From Clostridiales bacterium (GTDB lineage: Bacteria; Bacillota; Clostridia; Oscillospirales; Oscillospiraceae), in assembly GCA_004555205.1 (NCBI GenBank), contig SFIY01000018.1:1-44635 (forward strand): a stretch of DNA of 44,635 nucleotides, given 5' to 3'. The notes below the pieces were generated by a model that had not been told where the DNA came from, did no database searches, and saw only the letters and a program-made list of their open reading frames with translations. Of this stretch, positions 17,397 to 24,427 are shown piece by piece (position 1 is the stretch's first letter; the number at the start of each line of letters is the position of its first letter). Both the position numbers and the translations under genes were made by a program.

Positions 17397-17670
17397 AAAT
17401 ATGGCATTTGCGAGGATGGGGACAAGTAACGCCCGCCGCGATGCAGAGAGAGCCGCCGTTTTCGGTGCAAGGCGGACATCGCACGAGCCGTGAATATCAC
17501 CCCGGAGCATCCGACTGAACATGGCAGTAAGTCCGGACGGAGGAGAACCGTTATCACATCTCAGCCCATCGTCGGTGGGAACGAGCGGTCGCCTGTGGGC
17601 GGCAAAAAGAGTGGTACCGCAGAGGTTTTAACGCGCCTTTGTCTCTTATTAAGAGGCAAAGGCGTTTTTA
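17397..17670 (+). promoter_or_regulatory. T-box riboswitch (tRNA-Ile sensing) controlling ileS
   Basis: A classic T-box leader. Stem I contains the pair GCGATG/CATCGC and an AGAGAG bulge. A specifier ATC (Ile) is read in GTGAATATCACC at 17496-17498. The T-box core AGAGTGGTACCGC is at about 17608-17620; its UGGU can pair with the ACCA end of uncharged tRNA-Ile, which has A73. An intrinsic terminator (17634-17669, CGCCTTTG/CAAAGGCG with an extended inner stem, then TTTTT) follows. Known mechanism: uncharged tRNA-Ile stabilises the antiterminator and lets ileS be transcribed. Confidence 0.95.
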
Positions 17671-17709
17671 TTGTTCATTTTTTAATATATTATAGATGGA
17701 GGAACACAC

Positions 17710-20508
17710 ATGGAATACAAACAGACACTGAACATGACCAAAAGCGGCTTTCCCATGCGCGCAGGTCTGCCCAAGCGCGAGCCGGATATGCTGGCACACT
17801 GGGAAGAGCTGGATCTGTACAACGAGCTGCTGAAAAAGAACGAGGGCAAGCCCCTGTTCAGCCTGCACGACGGCCCTCCGTTCTCCAACGGCAACATCCA
17901 CATGGGCCACGCGCTGAATAAGGCGCTGAAGGACTTTATCACCCGCAGCTATGCCATGCGCGGCTACTATACCCCCTATATCCCCGGTTGGGATAACCAC
18001 GGTATGCCCATCGAGAGCGCCATTATCAAGGAGCAGAAGCTCAACCACAAGGCCATGAGCGATTCCGACTTCCGCAGTGCCTGCCGCGACTACGCAGAGA
18101 AATATATTCAACTGCAGATGCAGGGCTTCAAGCGCATGGGCGTGGTGGGTGACTGGGAGCATCCCTACAAGACCATGGATAAGGAATTTGAGGCCGAGGA
18201 GGTCAAGGTCTTTGGCGAGATGTATAAGAAAGGCTACATCTACAAGGGCCTGAAACCCGTTTACTGGTGCGCTCACGATGAGACCGCACTGGCTGAGGCG
18301 GAGATCGAGTACAAGGACGATCCCTGCACCACCGTGTATGTGAAGTTCCCCATGAACGACGATCTGGGCAAGCTGAGCCATCTGGACTGCAGCAAGCTGT
18401 TCTTCGTGATCTGGACCACCACCATCTGGACCCTGCCCGGCAACCTGGCCATTGCCCTGCATCCCGATGAGAGCTATGCCATCGTCAAGCCCGATTACAG
18501 CGATGAGATGTATATCATGGCCGAGGCCCTGGTGGAGAAGGTCATGGGCATCGGCGGCTTTACCGGCTATCAGATTCTGGAGACCCACAACGGCAGCTTC
18601 TACGAGAATATGCTGGCCAGCCATCCCTTCCTGCCCAAGACCAGCCGCCTGCTGCTGGCCGACTATGTGACCATGGAATCCGGTACCGGCTGCGTCCATA
18701 CCGCCCCCGGCTTCGGTGCAGACGACTATCTGACCTGTCTGCGCTACGGCATGGAGATGGTGGTGCCCGTGGACGATCAGGGCCGCCACACCGACTATGC
18801 CGGCAAGTACGCCGGTATGACCACCGAGGAGTCCAACTCCGTCATTCTCAACGACATGAAGGAGGCCGGCTCCCTGTTTGCCAGCGAGGACATCGTCCAC
18901 AGCTATCCCCACTGCTGGCGCTGCAAGCACCCCATCATCTTCCGCGCCACACCGCAGTGGTTCTGCTCCGTGGATTCTTTCAAAGACGAAGCGACCGCCG
19001 CCTGTGAGGAGGTGCGCTGGATCCCCGCCTGGGGTGAGGACCGCATCAAGAGCATGATCCGCGAGCGCAATGACTGGTGTATCTCCCGTCAGCGCCGTTG
19101 GGGCCTGCCCATCCCCGTGGTATACTGCAAGGACTGCGGCAAGCCTGTCTGCAACGACGCCTCCATCAAGGCCATCGCCGATGTGTTTGCCGAAAAGGGC
19201 TCCAACGCCTGGTTTGACATGACCGCCGATGAGATCCTGCCCCACGGCTTTACCTGCCCCCACTGCGGCAAGAGCGCCGGCTTTGAGAAGGAAACCGACA
19301 CACTGGACGGCTGGTTCGACTCCGGCTCTACCCACTTCGCCGCCATGGAGCACGATCAGGGCTTCTGGCCTGCCACCATGTATATCGAGGGCGCCGACCA
19401 GTACCGCGGCTGGTTCCAGTCCTCCCTGCTGGTGGCTGTGGGCGCACTGGGCCGCAAGGCGCCGTTCAAAGAGTGTCTGACCCACGGCTGGACCGTGGAC
19501 GGTGAGGGCCGCGCCATGCACAAGTCTTTGGGTAACGGCATGGACCCCAACGAGATCATCGACAAGTACGGCGCAGACCTGCTGCGTCTGTGGGCCGGCA
19601 GCGCCGACTATCATGTGGATGTGCGCTGCAGCGATGACATCTTCAAGCAGCTCAGCCAGAACTATTTGAAGTTCCGCAACACCAGCAAATTCTGTCTGGA
19701 TAATCTGGTGGGCTTCGATCCTGAGCATTTGGTGGCGCCCGAGGATATGATGGAGCTGGACCGCTGGGCCGTTACCCGGCTCAACGAGCTGCTGACCAAG
19801 TGCTACGACTTCTATGATAACTACGAGTTCCACTCCGTGGCCCACGCCATCAACGATTTCTGCGTGGTGGATCTGAGCTCCTTCTACTTCGACATCATCA
19901 AGGACCGCCTGTACTGCGACGAGGCCGACGGGCTGCGCCGCCGCAGCGCCCAGACGGCTCTGTACCTGATTCTGGACGCCATGACCCGCCTGTTTGCGCC
20001 TGTTCTCGCCTTCACCTGCGATGAGATCTGGCTGGCGATGCCCCACCGCGCCGAAGACGATGCGCGCAACATCCTGCTCAACGAGATGGTAAAGCCTTAC
20101 ACCGACTATGCGCTGGAGGATGATACCATGGCGCAGTGGCAGACTTTGGCAGCCCTGCGTGACGGCGTAAACGCGGCGCTGGAAGCCGCCCGCGCCGAGA
20201 AGAAGATCGGCAAGGCGCTGGAGGCCCATGTGACGCTGCTGGCCAAGGGCGATGAGCTGGCTGCGCTGGAGGCACACTTTGCCGAGCAGTGGGCCGATCT
20301 GTTCATCGTGTCCGATGTGGAAGTCAGCCATGATGCCGCACTGTTCGACGGCGCCGCCCAAACCGCCGTGGAGGGTGTGCGCGTGATGGTGAGCGAGGCC
20401 AAGGGCGAGAAATGCCCCCGCTGCTGGAAGCACTCTGTGCTCACCGATGCCGACGGTCTGTGCCCGCGCTGCGCCGCCGTTGTGGCAAAACTGCCTGTCA
20501 TTGAATAA
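17710..20508 (+). CDS. ileS: Isoleucyl-tRNA synthetase
   Basis: A 932-residue class I synthetase that charges tRNA-Ile in the cytoplasm and edits misactivated valine. The HIGH motif appears as GNIHMGHAL at about residues 61-69, the CP1 editing domain lies around residues 190-400 (TTTIWTLPGNLAIA), followed by ISRQRRWGLPIPVVYC. The KMSKS loop is present as AMHKSLGN at about residue 602. The C-terminal zinc finger CPRCWKHS...CPRCA at the end marks the bacterial type 1 enzyme. The family's usual length, GGAGG before the ATG, and the T-box leader fix the start and regulation. Confidence 0.98.
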   Translation: MEYKQTLNMTKSGFPMRAGLPKREPDMLAHWEELDLYNELLKKNEGKPLFSLHDGPPFSNGNIHMGHALNKALKDFITRSYAMRGYYTPYIPGWDNHGMPIESAIIKEQKLNHKAMSDSDFRSACRDYAEKYIQLQMQGFKRMGVVGDWEHPYKTMDKEFEAEEVKVFGEMYKKGYIYKGLKPVYWCAHDETALAEAEIEYKDDPCTTVYVKFPMNDDLGKLSHLDCSKLFFVIWTTTIWTLPGNLAIALHPDESYAIVKPDYSDEMYIMAEALVEKVMGIGGFTGYQILETHNGSFYENMLASHPFLPKTSRLLLADYVTMESGTGCVHTAPGFGADDYLTCLRYGMEMVVPVDDQGRHTDYAGKYAGMTTEESNSVILNDMKEAGSLFASEDIVHSYPHCWRCKHPIIFRATPQWFCSVDSFKDEATAACEEVRWIPAWGEDRIKSMIRERNDWCISRQRRWGLPIPVVYCKDCGKPVCNDASIKAIADVFAEKGSNAWFDMTADEILPHGFTCPHCGKSAGFEKETDTLDGWFDSGSTHFAAMEHDQGFWPATMYIEGADQYRGWFQSSLLVAVGALGRKAPFKECLTHGWTVDGEGRAMHKSLGNGMDPNEIIDKYGADLLRLWAGSADYHVDVRCSDDIFKQLSQNYLKFRNTSKFCLDNLVGFDPEHLVAPEDMMELDRWAVTRLNELLTKCYDFYDNYEFHSVAHAINDFCVVDLSSFYFDIIKDRLYCDEADGLRRRSAQTALYLILDAMTRLFAPVLAFTCDEIWLAMPHRAEDDARNILLNEMVKPYTDYALEDDTMAQWQTLAALRDGVNAALEAARAEKKIGKALEAHVTLLAKGDELAALEAHFAEQWADLFIVSDVEVSHDAALFDGAAQTAVEGVRVMVSEAKGEKCPRCWKHSVLTDADGLCPRCAAVVAKLPVIE

Positions 20509-20513
20509 AACTC

Positions 20514-20541
20514 TTGCATTTTTGCGCAATCCGTGTATAAT
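20514..20541 (+). promoter_or_regulatory. Candidate tRNA promoter overlapping the ileS terminator
   Basis: TTGCAT (20514-20519), a 16-base spacer and TATAAT (20536-20541). The -10 box touches the left arm of the ileS terminator, so the RNA would start inside that arm and could not form the full hairpin. It would transcribe the tRNA-Ala gene 60 bases downstream. Confidence 0.55.
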
Positions 20542-20586
20542 GATGGGGTGGGACAAGGCTGTCCCACCCCATCATTTGTTTTTTGC
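20541..20586 (+). terminator. ileS terminator
   Basis: Perfect 15-bp stem TGATGGGGTGGGACA/TGTCCCACCCCATCA with loop AGGC, followed by TTTGTTTTTTG. Confidence 0.9.
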
Positions 20587-20598
20587 AGCAGCATACAG

Positions 20599-20674
20599 GG
20601 GCTTGTAGCTCAGCTGGGAGAGCGTTCGGTTCGCATCCGAGAGGTCGTGGGTTCGAATCCCATCAGGTCCACCA
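20599..20674 (+). tRNA. tRNA-Ala(CGC)
   Basis: A full cloverleaf of 76 bases. The acceptor stem is GGGCTTG/CAGGTCC with the G3:U70 wobble pair that identifies alanine tRNAs. The D arm is GCTC...GAGC, the anticodon stem TTCGG/CCGAG with loop TTCGCAT giving anticodon CGC (codon GCG), and the T arm GTGGG-TTCGAAT-CCCAT. CCA is encoded. Its 3' end is repeated twice downstream. Confidence 0.95.
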
Positions 20675-20883
20675 AAAAAACAGAGTGCCATCGAAGATGG
20701 TGCTCTGTTTTTTTATGTGGTGTACCATGGAATGAGAAGTTTATCCCCCTTTAGGGGGAAATCCCATCAGGTCCACCAAAAAAACAGAGTGCCATCGAAG
20801 ATGGTGCTCTGTTTTTTATGTGGTGTACCATGGGACGAGAAGTTTATCCCCCTTTAGGGGGAAATCCCATCAGGTCCACCAAA
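20656..20883 (+). repeat. Tandem repeat built from the tRNA-Ala 3' end plus terminator
   Basis: A unit of 103-104 bases begins with the last 19 bases of the tRNA gene (AATCCCATCAGGTCCACCA), continues through the tRNA terminator hairpin, and ends with ATCCCCCTTTAGGGGG. Copies are 20656-20759 and 20760-20862, plus a third truncated copy of the tRNA end at 20863-20883. Copies 1 and 2 differ only in T-run length and two bases near ATGGAATGAG/ATGGGACGAG. Duplicated tRNA 3' ends are typical traces of site-specific integration into tRNA genes; unequal recombination is the alternative. Confidence 0.9.
20680..20714 (+). terminator. tRNA-Ala terminator (second copy at about 20783-20818)
   Basis: 13-bp stem ACAGAGTGCCATC/GATGGTGCTCTGT with loop GAA, two G-U pairs in the middle, then a run of T. 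The hairpin is copied in the tandem repeat. Confidence 0.85.
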
Positions 20884-20884
20884 T

Positions 20885-20944
20885 GTGTATTGGACGAACA
20901 CCTACTTCTTCAAAGGCGGTTTCGTCGTCAAGGTGATGCTCTGA
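20885..20944 (+). pseudogene. C-terminal scrap of an unknown gene
   Basis: Immediately after the third tRNA-end copy an open frame reads VYWTNTYFFKGGFVVKVML and stops at TGA 20942-20944, 13 bases before a strong terminator. It has no start of its own. It looks like the tail of a gene whose body was removed when the repeat junction formed. No family is recognised. Confidence 0.35.
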
Positions 20945-20956
20945 TACAAAGCAGAA

Positions 20957-20996
20957 AAGCACCGTCTCAGGAGAAATCCTGAGACGGTGCTTTTTA
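20957..20996 (+). terminator. Strong intrinsic terminator
   Basis: Stem AGCACCGTCTCAGGA/TCCTGAGACGGTGCT with a 4-base loop, followed by TTTTTAC. It closes the scrap frame upstream. Confidence 0.85.
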
Positions 20997-21077
20997 CTAT
21001 CTGCATATCCGCACATTCGATTTTCGTTGTTCTCTCCGCTACAATGAGAATACAGAAATTCACAGGAGGAACAGCGA

Positions 21078-21254
21078 ATGAAGCAGAAATACTATGTGGT
21101 GCTGACTTGCCAAGAGCGGCGGATGGTGACCGAGAGCCTGAATAGGCTCCATAATTGGTTCGTTTCGGAAGGCCGATATACGGATGCCGCGGATGAACTG
21201 CTGATTAAGGTGATAAAGGTTAGAAAGCACAGATCCTTGGGATGGAAGGTATGA
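21078..21254 (+). CDS. 58-residue mobile-element-associated protein preceding tnpV
   Basis: A short gene with ATG 21078 and AGGAGG 8 bases upstream. It reads MKQKYYVVLTCQERRMVTES, then LNRLHNWFVSEGRYTDAADE and a basic C-terminus. Similar small proteins of the type KYYVVLTxxERR...EGRYTDAVDELL are, from memory, common next to tnpV in clostridial mobilisable elements. The function is unknown. It overlaps the tnpV frame by a few bases, so the two are coupled. Confidence 0.7.
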   Translation: MKQKYYVVLTCQERRMVTESLNRLHNWFVSEGRYTDAADELLIKVIKVRKHRSLGWKV

Positions 21255-21256
21255 CT

Positions 21257-21631
21257 ATGGAAAAGTATATAACGGATGAGCAGACAGGCTTACAGTATGA
21301 GCTTGTCGGGGACTACTTTCTGATCGCCGGAGATGAGAAGCCGGAAGAACAACACATTGGAATCTGGGGTCAGCAGCATTTGCGGTATCTTAAAGAACGC
21401 CATCGTGTATGCTATGTGAATTTGTTGACTAGCAGTAGGCTAAACAGCTATCTTGCAGACATCGACCGGCAGGCAGAGGAACTGTTTTCTGGGTTGGTAA
21501 CGCAGATGGTAGAAGCTGAGGGCATCACAGAAAAACTAAAAGCTGTCGACCCAATGGCCCTGGTCAGGAAAATGATTGCTACTCGAAGCAGCGCGACCGA
21601 AAGTGTGACCAATAACTTGATCTATGCGTAA
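21257..21631 (+). CDS. tnpV: TnpV family transposon-encoded protein
   Basis: About 124 residues matching the TnpV family found in clostridial mobilisable transposons such as the Tn4451/Tn4453 group. Recognised blocks are YELVGDYFLIAGDE, IGIWGQQHLRYLKERHRVCY, NLLTSSRLNSYLADIDRQA and the C-terminal RSSATESVTNNLIYA. Its function in those elements is not established. Earlier in-frame ATGs at 21242 and 21251 exist; 21257 is taken because homologues begin near MEKY. No intact TnpX-type recombinase accompanies it, so it is part of a remnant. Confidence 0.85.
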   Translation: MEKYITDEQTGLQYELVGDYFLIAGDEKPEEQHIGIWGQQHLRYLKERHRVCYVNLLTSSRLNSYLADIDRQAEELFSGLVTQMVEAEGITEKLKAVDPMALVRKMIATRSSATESVTNNLIYA

Positions 21632-21699
21632 GTGCCAAATTAAGCGTGTAAGGGCGACAGAGAGATTTATCTTTCTGCCGTTCCCATCTATGTGATTCA

Positions 21700-21897
21700 T
21701 CATCCCACAATCAGTTTGACAATTCCATACAGGATAAGGATCACTACGATCATCGTCAGGCAGCCACAGCCGCCACCACCTGATCCTCTGGATCCGCTGG
21801 GCGAACCGCCTGAATCACTGTCACCTGTGGCAATCTTGAATAACGCATAATCCCGGCCATCCACATGGCCGTCGTTGTTAAAGTCTCCAAATGGCAT
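21700..21897 (-). CDS. Small EF-hand-like, glycine-rich, single-pass membrane peptide
   Basis: A 65-residue protein. Residues 3-16 (FGDFNNDGHVDGRDY) match a calcium-binding loop of the EF-hand/dockerin type with Asp/Asn at the ligand positions. A glycine/serine linker (GSPSGSRGSGGGGCGC) follows, then one hydrophobic helix MIVVILILYGIVKLIVG to the end. The ribosome site GAGAGGG precedes the ATG. The layout suggests a C-tail-anchored protein exposing a Ca2+-binding loop, but no function is known. Confidence 0.65.
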   Translation of the reverse strand: MPFGDFNNDGHVDGRDYALFKIATGDSDSGGSPSGSRGSGGGGCGCLTMIVVILILYGIVKLIVG

Positions 21898-22040
21898 GGG
21901 CTACCCTCTCTTTCGGTTGATATTTCGGCCTCATTTACACATTGATTTTTCCTGGTATCCGTCCACATTCCATATGTATGTTGCCTGATTTTTGGAAAAG
22001 CCACCAGACTTATGATTCTAATAACAATAGTTAGTTTTTG

Positions 22041-23327
22041 TTATTGATTCCATTTGCGCTTATGCCCAAAATTGACAGATGGATAATTATCGACAGAAAG
22101 ATTGGGGGCTAAATCTGTCCACCCCTCAAACGGATCTCTGTGGATAATATCGACAACCACACACCGATAACCGTTAGAATCCAGGAAAGCATCCCCCACT
22201 CTCAATCCTATGTACTTTTTGTGTAGTTCGTTTTGGATAGTATTAATTTTAATCTTAGCCGTTTCTGACAGCGCATTTTTATATACCAGTATATCAAGGT
22301 TTTTTGCCTTCTTTACTGTTGGACTATGTGCCGACAAATGTCCCTTTTTAGGATCTGAGTAATCCTTTTGAGAACATCTGAAACCGTTTATAACGGCTAT
22401 GTCATCTGCCAATGAAGATTCGATAGGAACTTCTTTGATGGCGATGTCAGGCTTATTCGTATGCTTTGAATAATTCTCCAGGCAATATCGTTGCACCCAT
22501 GCAGAGTACTGCGATTCGGAATCAGCAAAAGCTAATCTGACTGCATTCGCTATGAATAGGTCTGGCTGCATATCGTCTGCTTGCAAATTAAATGCAGAGC
22601 TCGTGGAAGTGGCTGCTTGGAAGTGTTGTATAATCCGAGTTTGTAAACGATATGGGACAGTATCCCATGATTGAAAGCCGATAGCCTTGATCAAGCAAGC
22701 TTTCTTTTCACTAATTGTGGCTTCGCAATATCGAAGATATGTTGAATAATCCGAATACTCAGATTTTATCAATTCAAGTTCATCTTCTGATATCGTCTCC
22801 GGAGAGATCTTTATATTCATTGCTTCCTCAAAAAATGCCTGAAATTCTGTTGAAATTAGATTTAACGCACTTTCATTATAGAAAATTCGTTGTTCTTCAT
22901 CCTTTTTTCTTTTTGCTTCTTTCTCGGCATTTTCGCGGGCAATTTCCTTTTCTCGGGCAAAAAGAGAATACTGCTCCATTGTGTACGAAAGCGGACAGCC
23001 ACAAAAAGGACAAGCGTGGGCATGTATAGACACAATATGCCGGCAATCGGTGCATTCTACAAGGTTAGTATTTGTTGTGCTGTTACTATTAACAACATCG
23101 ATGCCTTGGCTTTGAACAGTGGTTCGATGCTCTGCGGAGGAGCAGATGCTCTTTGCATACTCGAGGTTTGAAGGCGTATTGGCATTATACCAGCATTTTT
23201 TCGTCTGAAGCCATCGCCATCTCCTGCTTTTCAATTCAGATATTACGGTTGATGAAGGTTTGGTGTCAAAATATATCTCGACTCCATTAAATTGTTGATT
23301 GACACAATACCGTATCACTGTTCGCAC
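22041..23327 (-). CDS. Zinc-ribbon protein of unknown function
   Basis: A 428-residue protein not assigned to a named family. The N-terminal 50 residues (VEIYFDTKPSSTVISELK, RRWRWLQTKKCWYNA) resemble a small module seen at the ends of some phage and mobile-element proteins. A four-Cys zinc ribbon CTDCRHIVSIHAHACPFCGC lies at about residues 92-111, then a charged coiled coil (AREKEIARENAEKEAKRKKD). The remaining 250 residues are mixed, ending in a VGDAFLDSNGYRCVVVDII beta-type segment. Start is GTG 23327 or GTG 23318; the latter has better spacing from GAGG. An AT-rich TATAAT lies about 60 bases upstream. The gene stands alone on the minus strand. Confidence 0.65.
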   Translation of the reverse strand: MRTVIRYCVNQQFNGVEIYFDTKPSSTVISELKSRRWRWLQTKKCWYNANTPSNLEYAKSICSSAEHRTTVQSQGIDVVNSNSTTNTNLVECTDCRHIVSIHAHACPFCGCPLSYTMEQYSLFAREKEIARENAEKEAKRKKDEEQRIFYNESALNLISTEFQAFFEEAMNIKISPETISEDELELIKSEYSDYSTYLRYCEATISEKKACLIKAIGFQSWDTVPYRLQTRIIQHFQAATSTSSAFNLQADDMQPDLFIANAVRLAFADSESQYSAWVQRYCLENYSKHTNKPDIAIKEVPIESSLADDIAVINGFRCSQKDYSDPKKGHLSAHSPTVKKAKNLDILVYKNALSETAKIKINTIQNELHKKYIGLRVGDAFLDSNGYRCVVVDIIHRDPFEGWTDLAPNLSVDNYPSVNFGHKRKWNQ

Positions 23328-23537
23328 CGCCTCACATTATCTTTTATGCTTTCTTCCGTTTTCATAGCTTGCACTGCGCTTAATTTATTATATCATACTG
23401 CAAATTTCAAAATTTCGCAAATAGTAAAACAATTGGCCCATTTCAAATGTTTTTGCATCAATATACGTTAGAAAAAGCACGAAAGAAAATTTTTCTGGGG
23501 CTTGACAAGGATAAATATTACACTCGAAATGCGCCGA
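23328..23537. other. AT-rich divergent intergenic region
   Basis: Separates the zinc-ribbon gene (minus) from the riboswitch transcript (plus). A minus-strand TATAAT is visible near 23384-23391 and an imperfect inverted repeat around GCAAATTTC/AAATTTCGC. Nothing coding was seen. Confidence 0.5.
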
Positions 23538-23567
23538 TTTGACATATAAGTCAAACTGTGCTATGCT
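23538..23567 (+). promoter_or_regulatory. Promoter with an inverted-repeat operator over the -35 box
   Basis: Consensus TTGACA (23539-23544), a 17-base spacer and TATGCT (23562-23567). The perfect inverted repeat TTTGAC-ATATAA-GTCAAA (23538-23555) covers the -35 box, placing a likely dimeric repressor site there. Confidence 0.7.
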
Positions 23568-23610
23568 CTAAAGCAAGATCGGTGCACAGATCTTAAAAAA
23601 CACAATTTTA

Positions 23611-23729
23611 CAATACCCCTATAAGAGATGCGCGAGGGACAAGCCCGATGACCGCACGGCAACCTCCCGGAGAGAAAGGTGCCAAAGCTTGTACGATAGG
23701 TAATACCAGCCCCGCAAGCTGGATTTTTT
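23611..23729 (+). promoter_or_regulatory. S-box (SAM-I type) riboswitch with terminator platform
   Basis: The aptamer core is recognisable in order: ATAAGAGA, GCGAGGGAC, GCCCGATGA, CGGCAACC and AAGGTGCCAA, all S-box consensus blocks. P1 is probably CCTAT (about 23618-23622) with ATAGG (23696-23700). Downstream CCAGC/GCTGG (23706-23722) followed by ATTTTTT forms a terminator. AGCTTG at 23686-23691, in the 3' part of the aptamer, is complementary to CAAGCT at 23715-23720, which is an antiterminator pairing. This fits the usual S-box logic of termination when S-adenosylmethionine is bound. It precedes a gene with no known methionine role. Confidence 0.88.
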
Positions 23730-23772
23730 GCGCCTATTTTCCCGGGAGCATGGGGAAAAGAGGTGCATTTTT

Positions 23773-24294
23773 ATGAGCAATGACATTCGTTACAAGGTCC
23801 ACACCCACTGGGGATGCTTCAGTCTCGACGAAGCATCCTACCGGTATTATCTGGCAGGTAAGCTGTGGATCAGCTGGACGCCCGGCAGAGCAGAACAGCC
23901 CAAGCCGGACAGTGAGCTGCTCCATGTATCCGCCGAGGCTCTCCGGCTTCGGGAGCTTGCGCAGGAAGATGCTTATGCCCTGCTGCAAGAGCACTATCTG
24001 GCCACAACAGTCACGCCTTATTGCAAGCGCATGAAGGATGTGAGCATCGACGAAATGTGCCTGTCGGTACGCTCTTCCAACGGTCTGCGGCGAGCAGGTG
24101 CGGATACACTGGGCAGTGTGATGCAAATTATGGAGCGGGAGGACGGCCTGCGCTCAGTGCGAAATCTGGGTGCCAAGAGCGAGGCGGAGATCTGCAGCTG
24201 CTTCACCAACTACTGCTACAGCCTGCTGTCCAAGGGCGAAAAAGGGCTTTTTTGGCAGCAGGTGTTAGAAGGCAAACAGGATGATTTTATTTGA
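23773..24294 (+). CDS. RNA polymerase alpha-CTD-like domain protein under S-box control
   Basis: A 173-residue protein. The C-terminal part, about residues 88-150, resembles the helix-hairpin-helix C-terminal domain of the RNA polymerase alpha subunit: SIDEMCLSVRSSNGLRRAG, DTLGSVMQIM and LRSVRNLGAKSEAEI correspond to the alpha-CTD pattern SxRxxNxLKRAGI...L..VRNLGxKSLEEI. That domain binds UP-element DNA and activators in RpoA. The N-terminal 80 residues (HTHWGCFSLDEASYRYYLAGK, WISWTPGR) are unknown. There is no alpha N-terminal domain, so it is not RpoA. AAGAGGTG lies 8 bases before ATG 23773; an upstream in-frame ATG at 23728 falls in the terminator and is rejected. Confidence 0.8.
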   Translation: MSNDIRYKVHTHWGCFSLDEASYRYYLAGKLWISWTPGRAEQPKPDSELLHVSAEALRLRELAQEDAYALLQEHYLATTVTPYCKRMKDVSIDEMCLSVRSSNGLRRAGADTLGSVMQIMEREDGLRSVRNLGAKSEAEICSCFTNYCYSLLSKGEKGLFWQQVLEGKQDDFI

Positions 24295-24427
24295 ATTCGA
24301 AGGGGAAAAGAAGCAAATACATATAATTGAGTTAACTTGAAAAAACAGTAACTGTAAATTAATATATTATTGATAATGTAGTTTGTAGCATTTTCAATGC
24401 CTAACACACCGTTTCTGGAGGATCAAT

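Noticed and set aside
17668..20556. 962-codon minus-strand open frame opposite ileS
   Set aside because: Antisense shadow of ileS. The frame runs through the T-box end and the ileS terminator, and shows no protein family pattern.
20656..20883. CRISPR-like array
   Set aside because: There are only two full units of about 104 bases without unique spacers, and the repeat is the tRNA end with its terminator. No cas genes are present.
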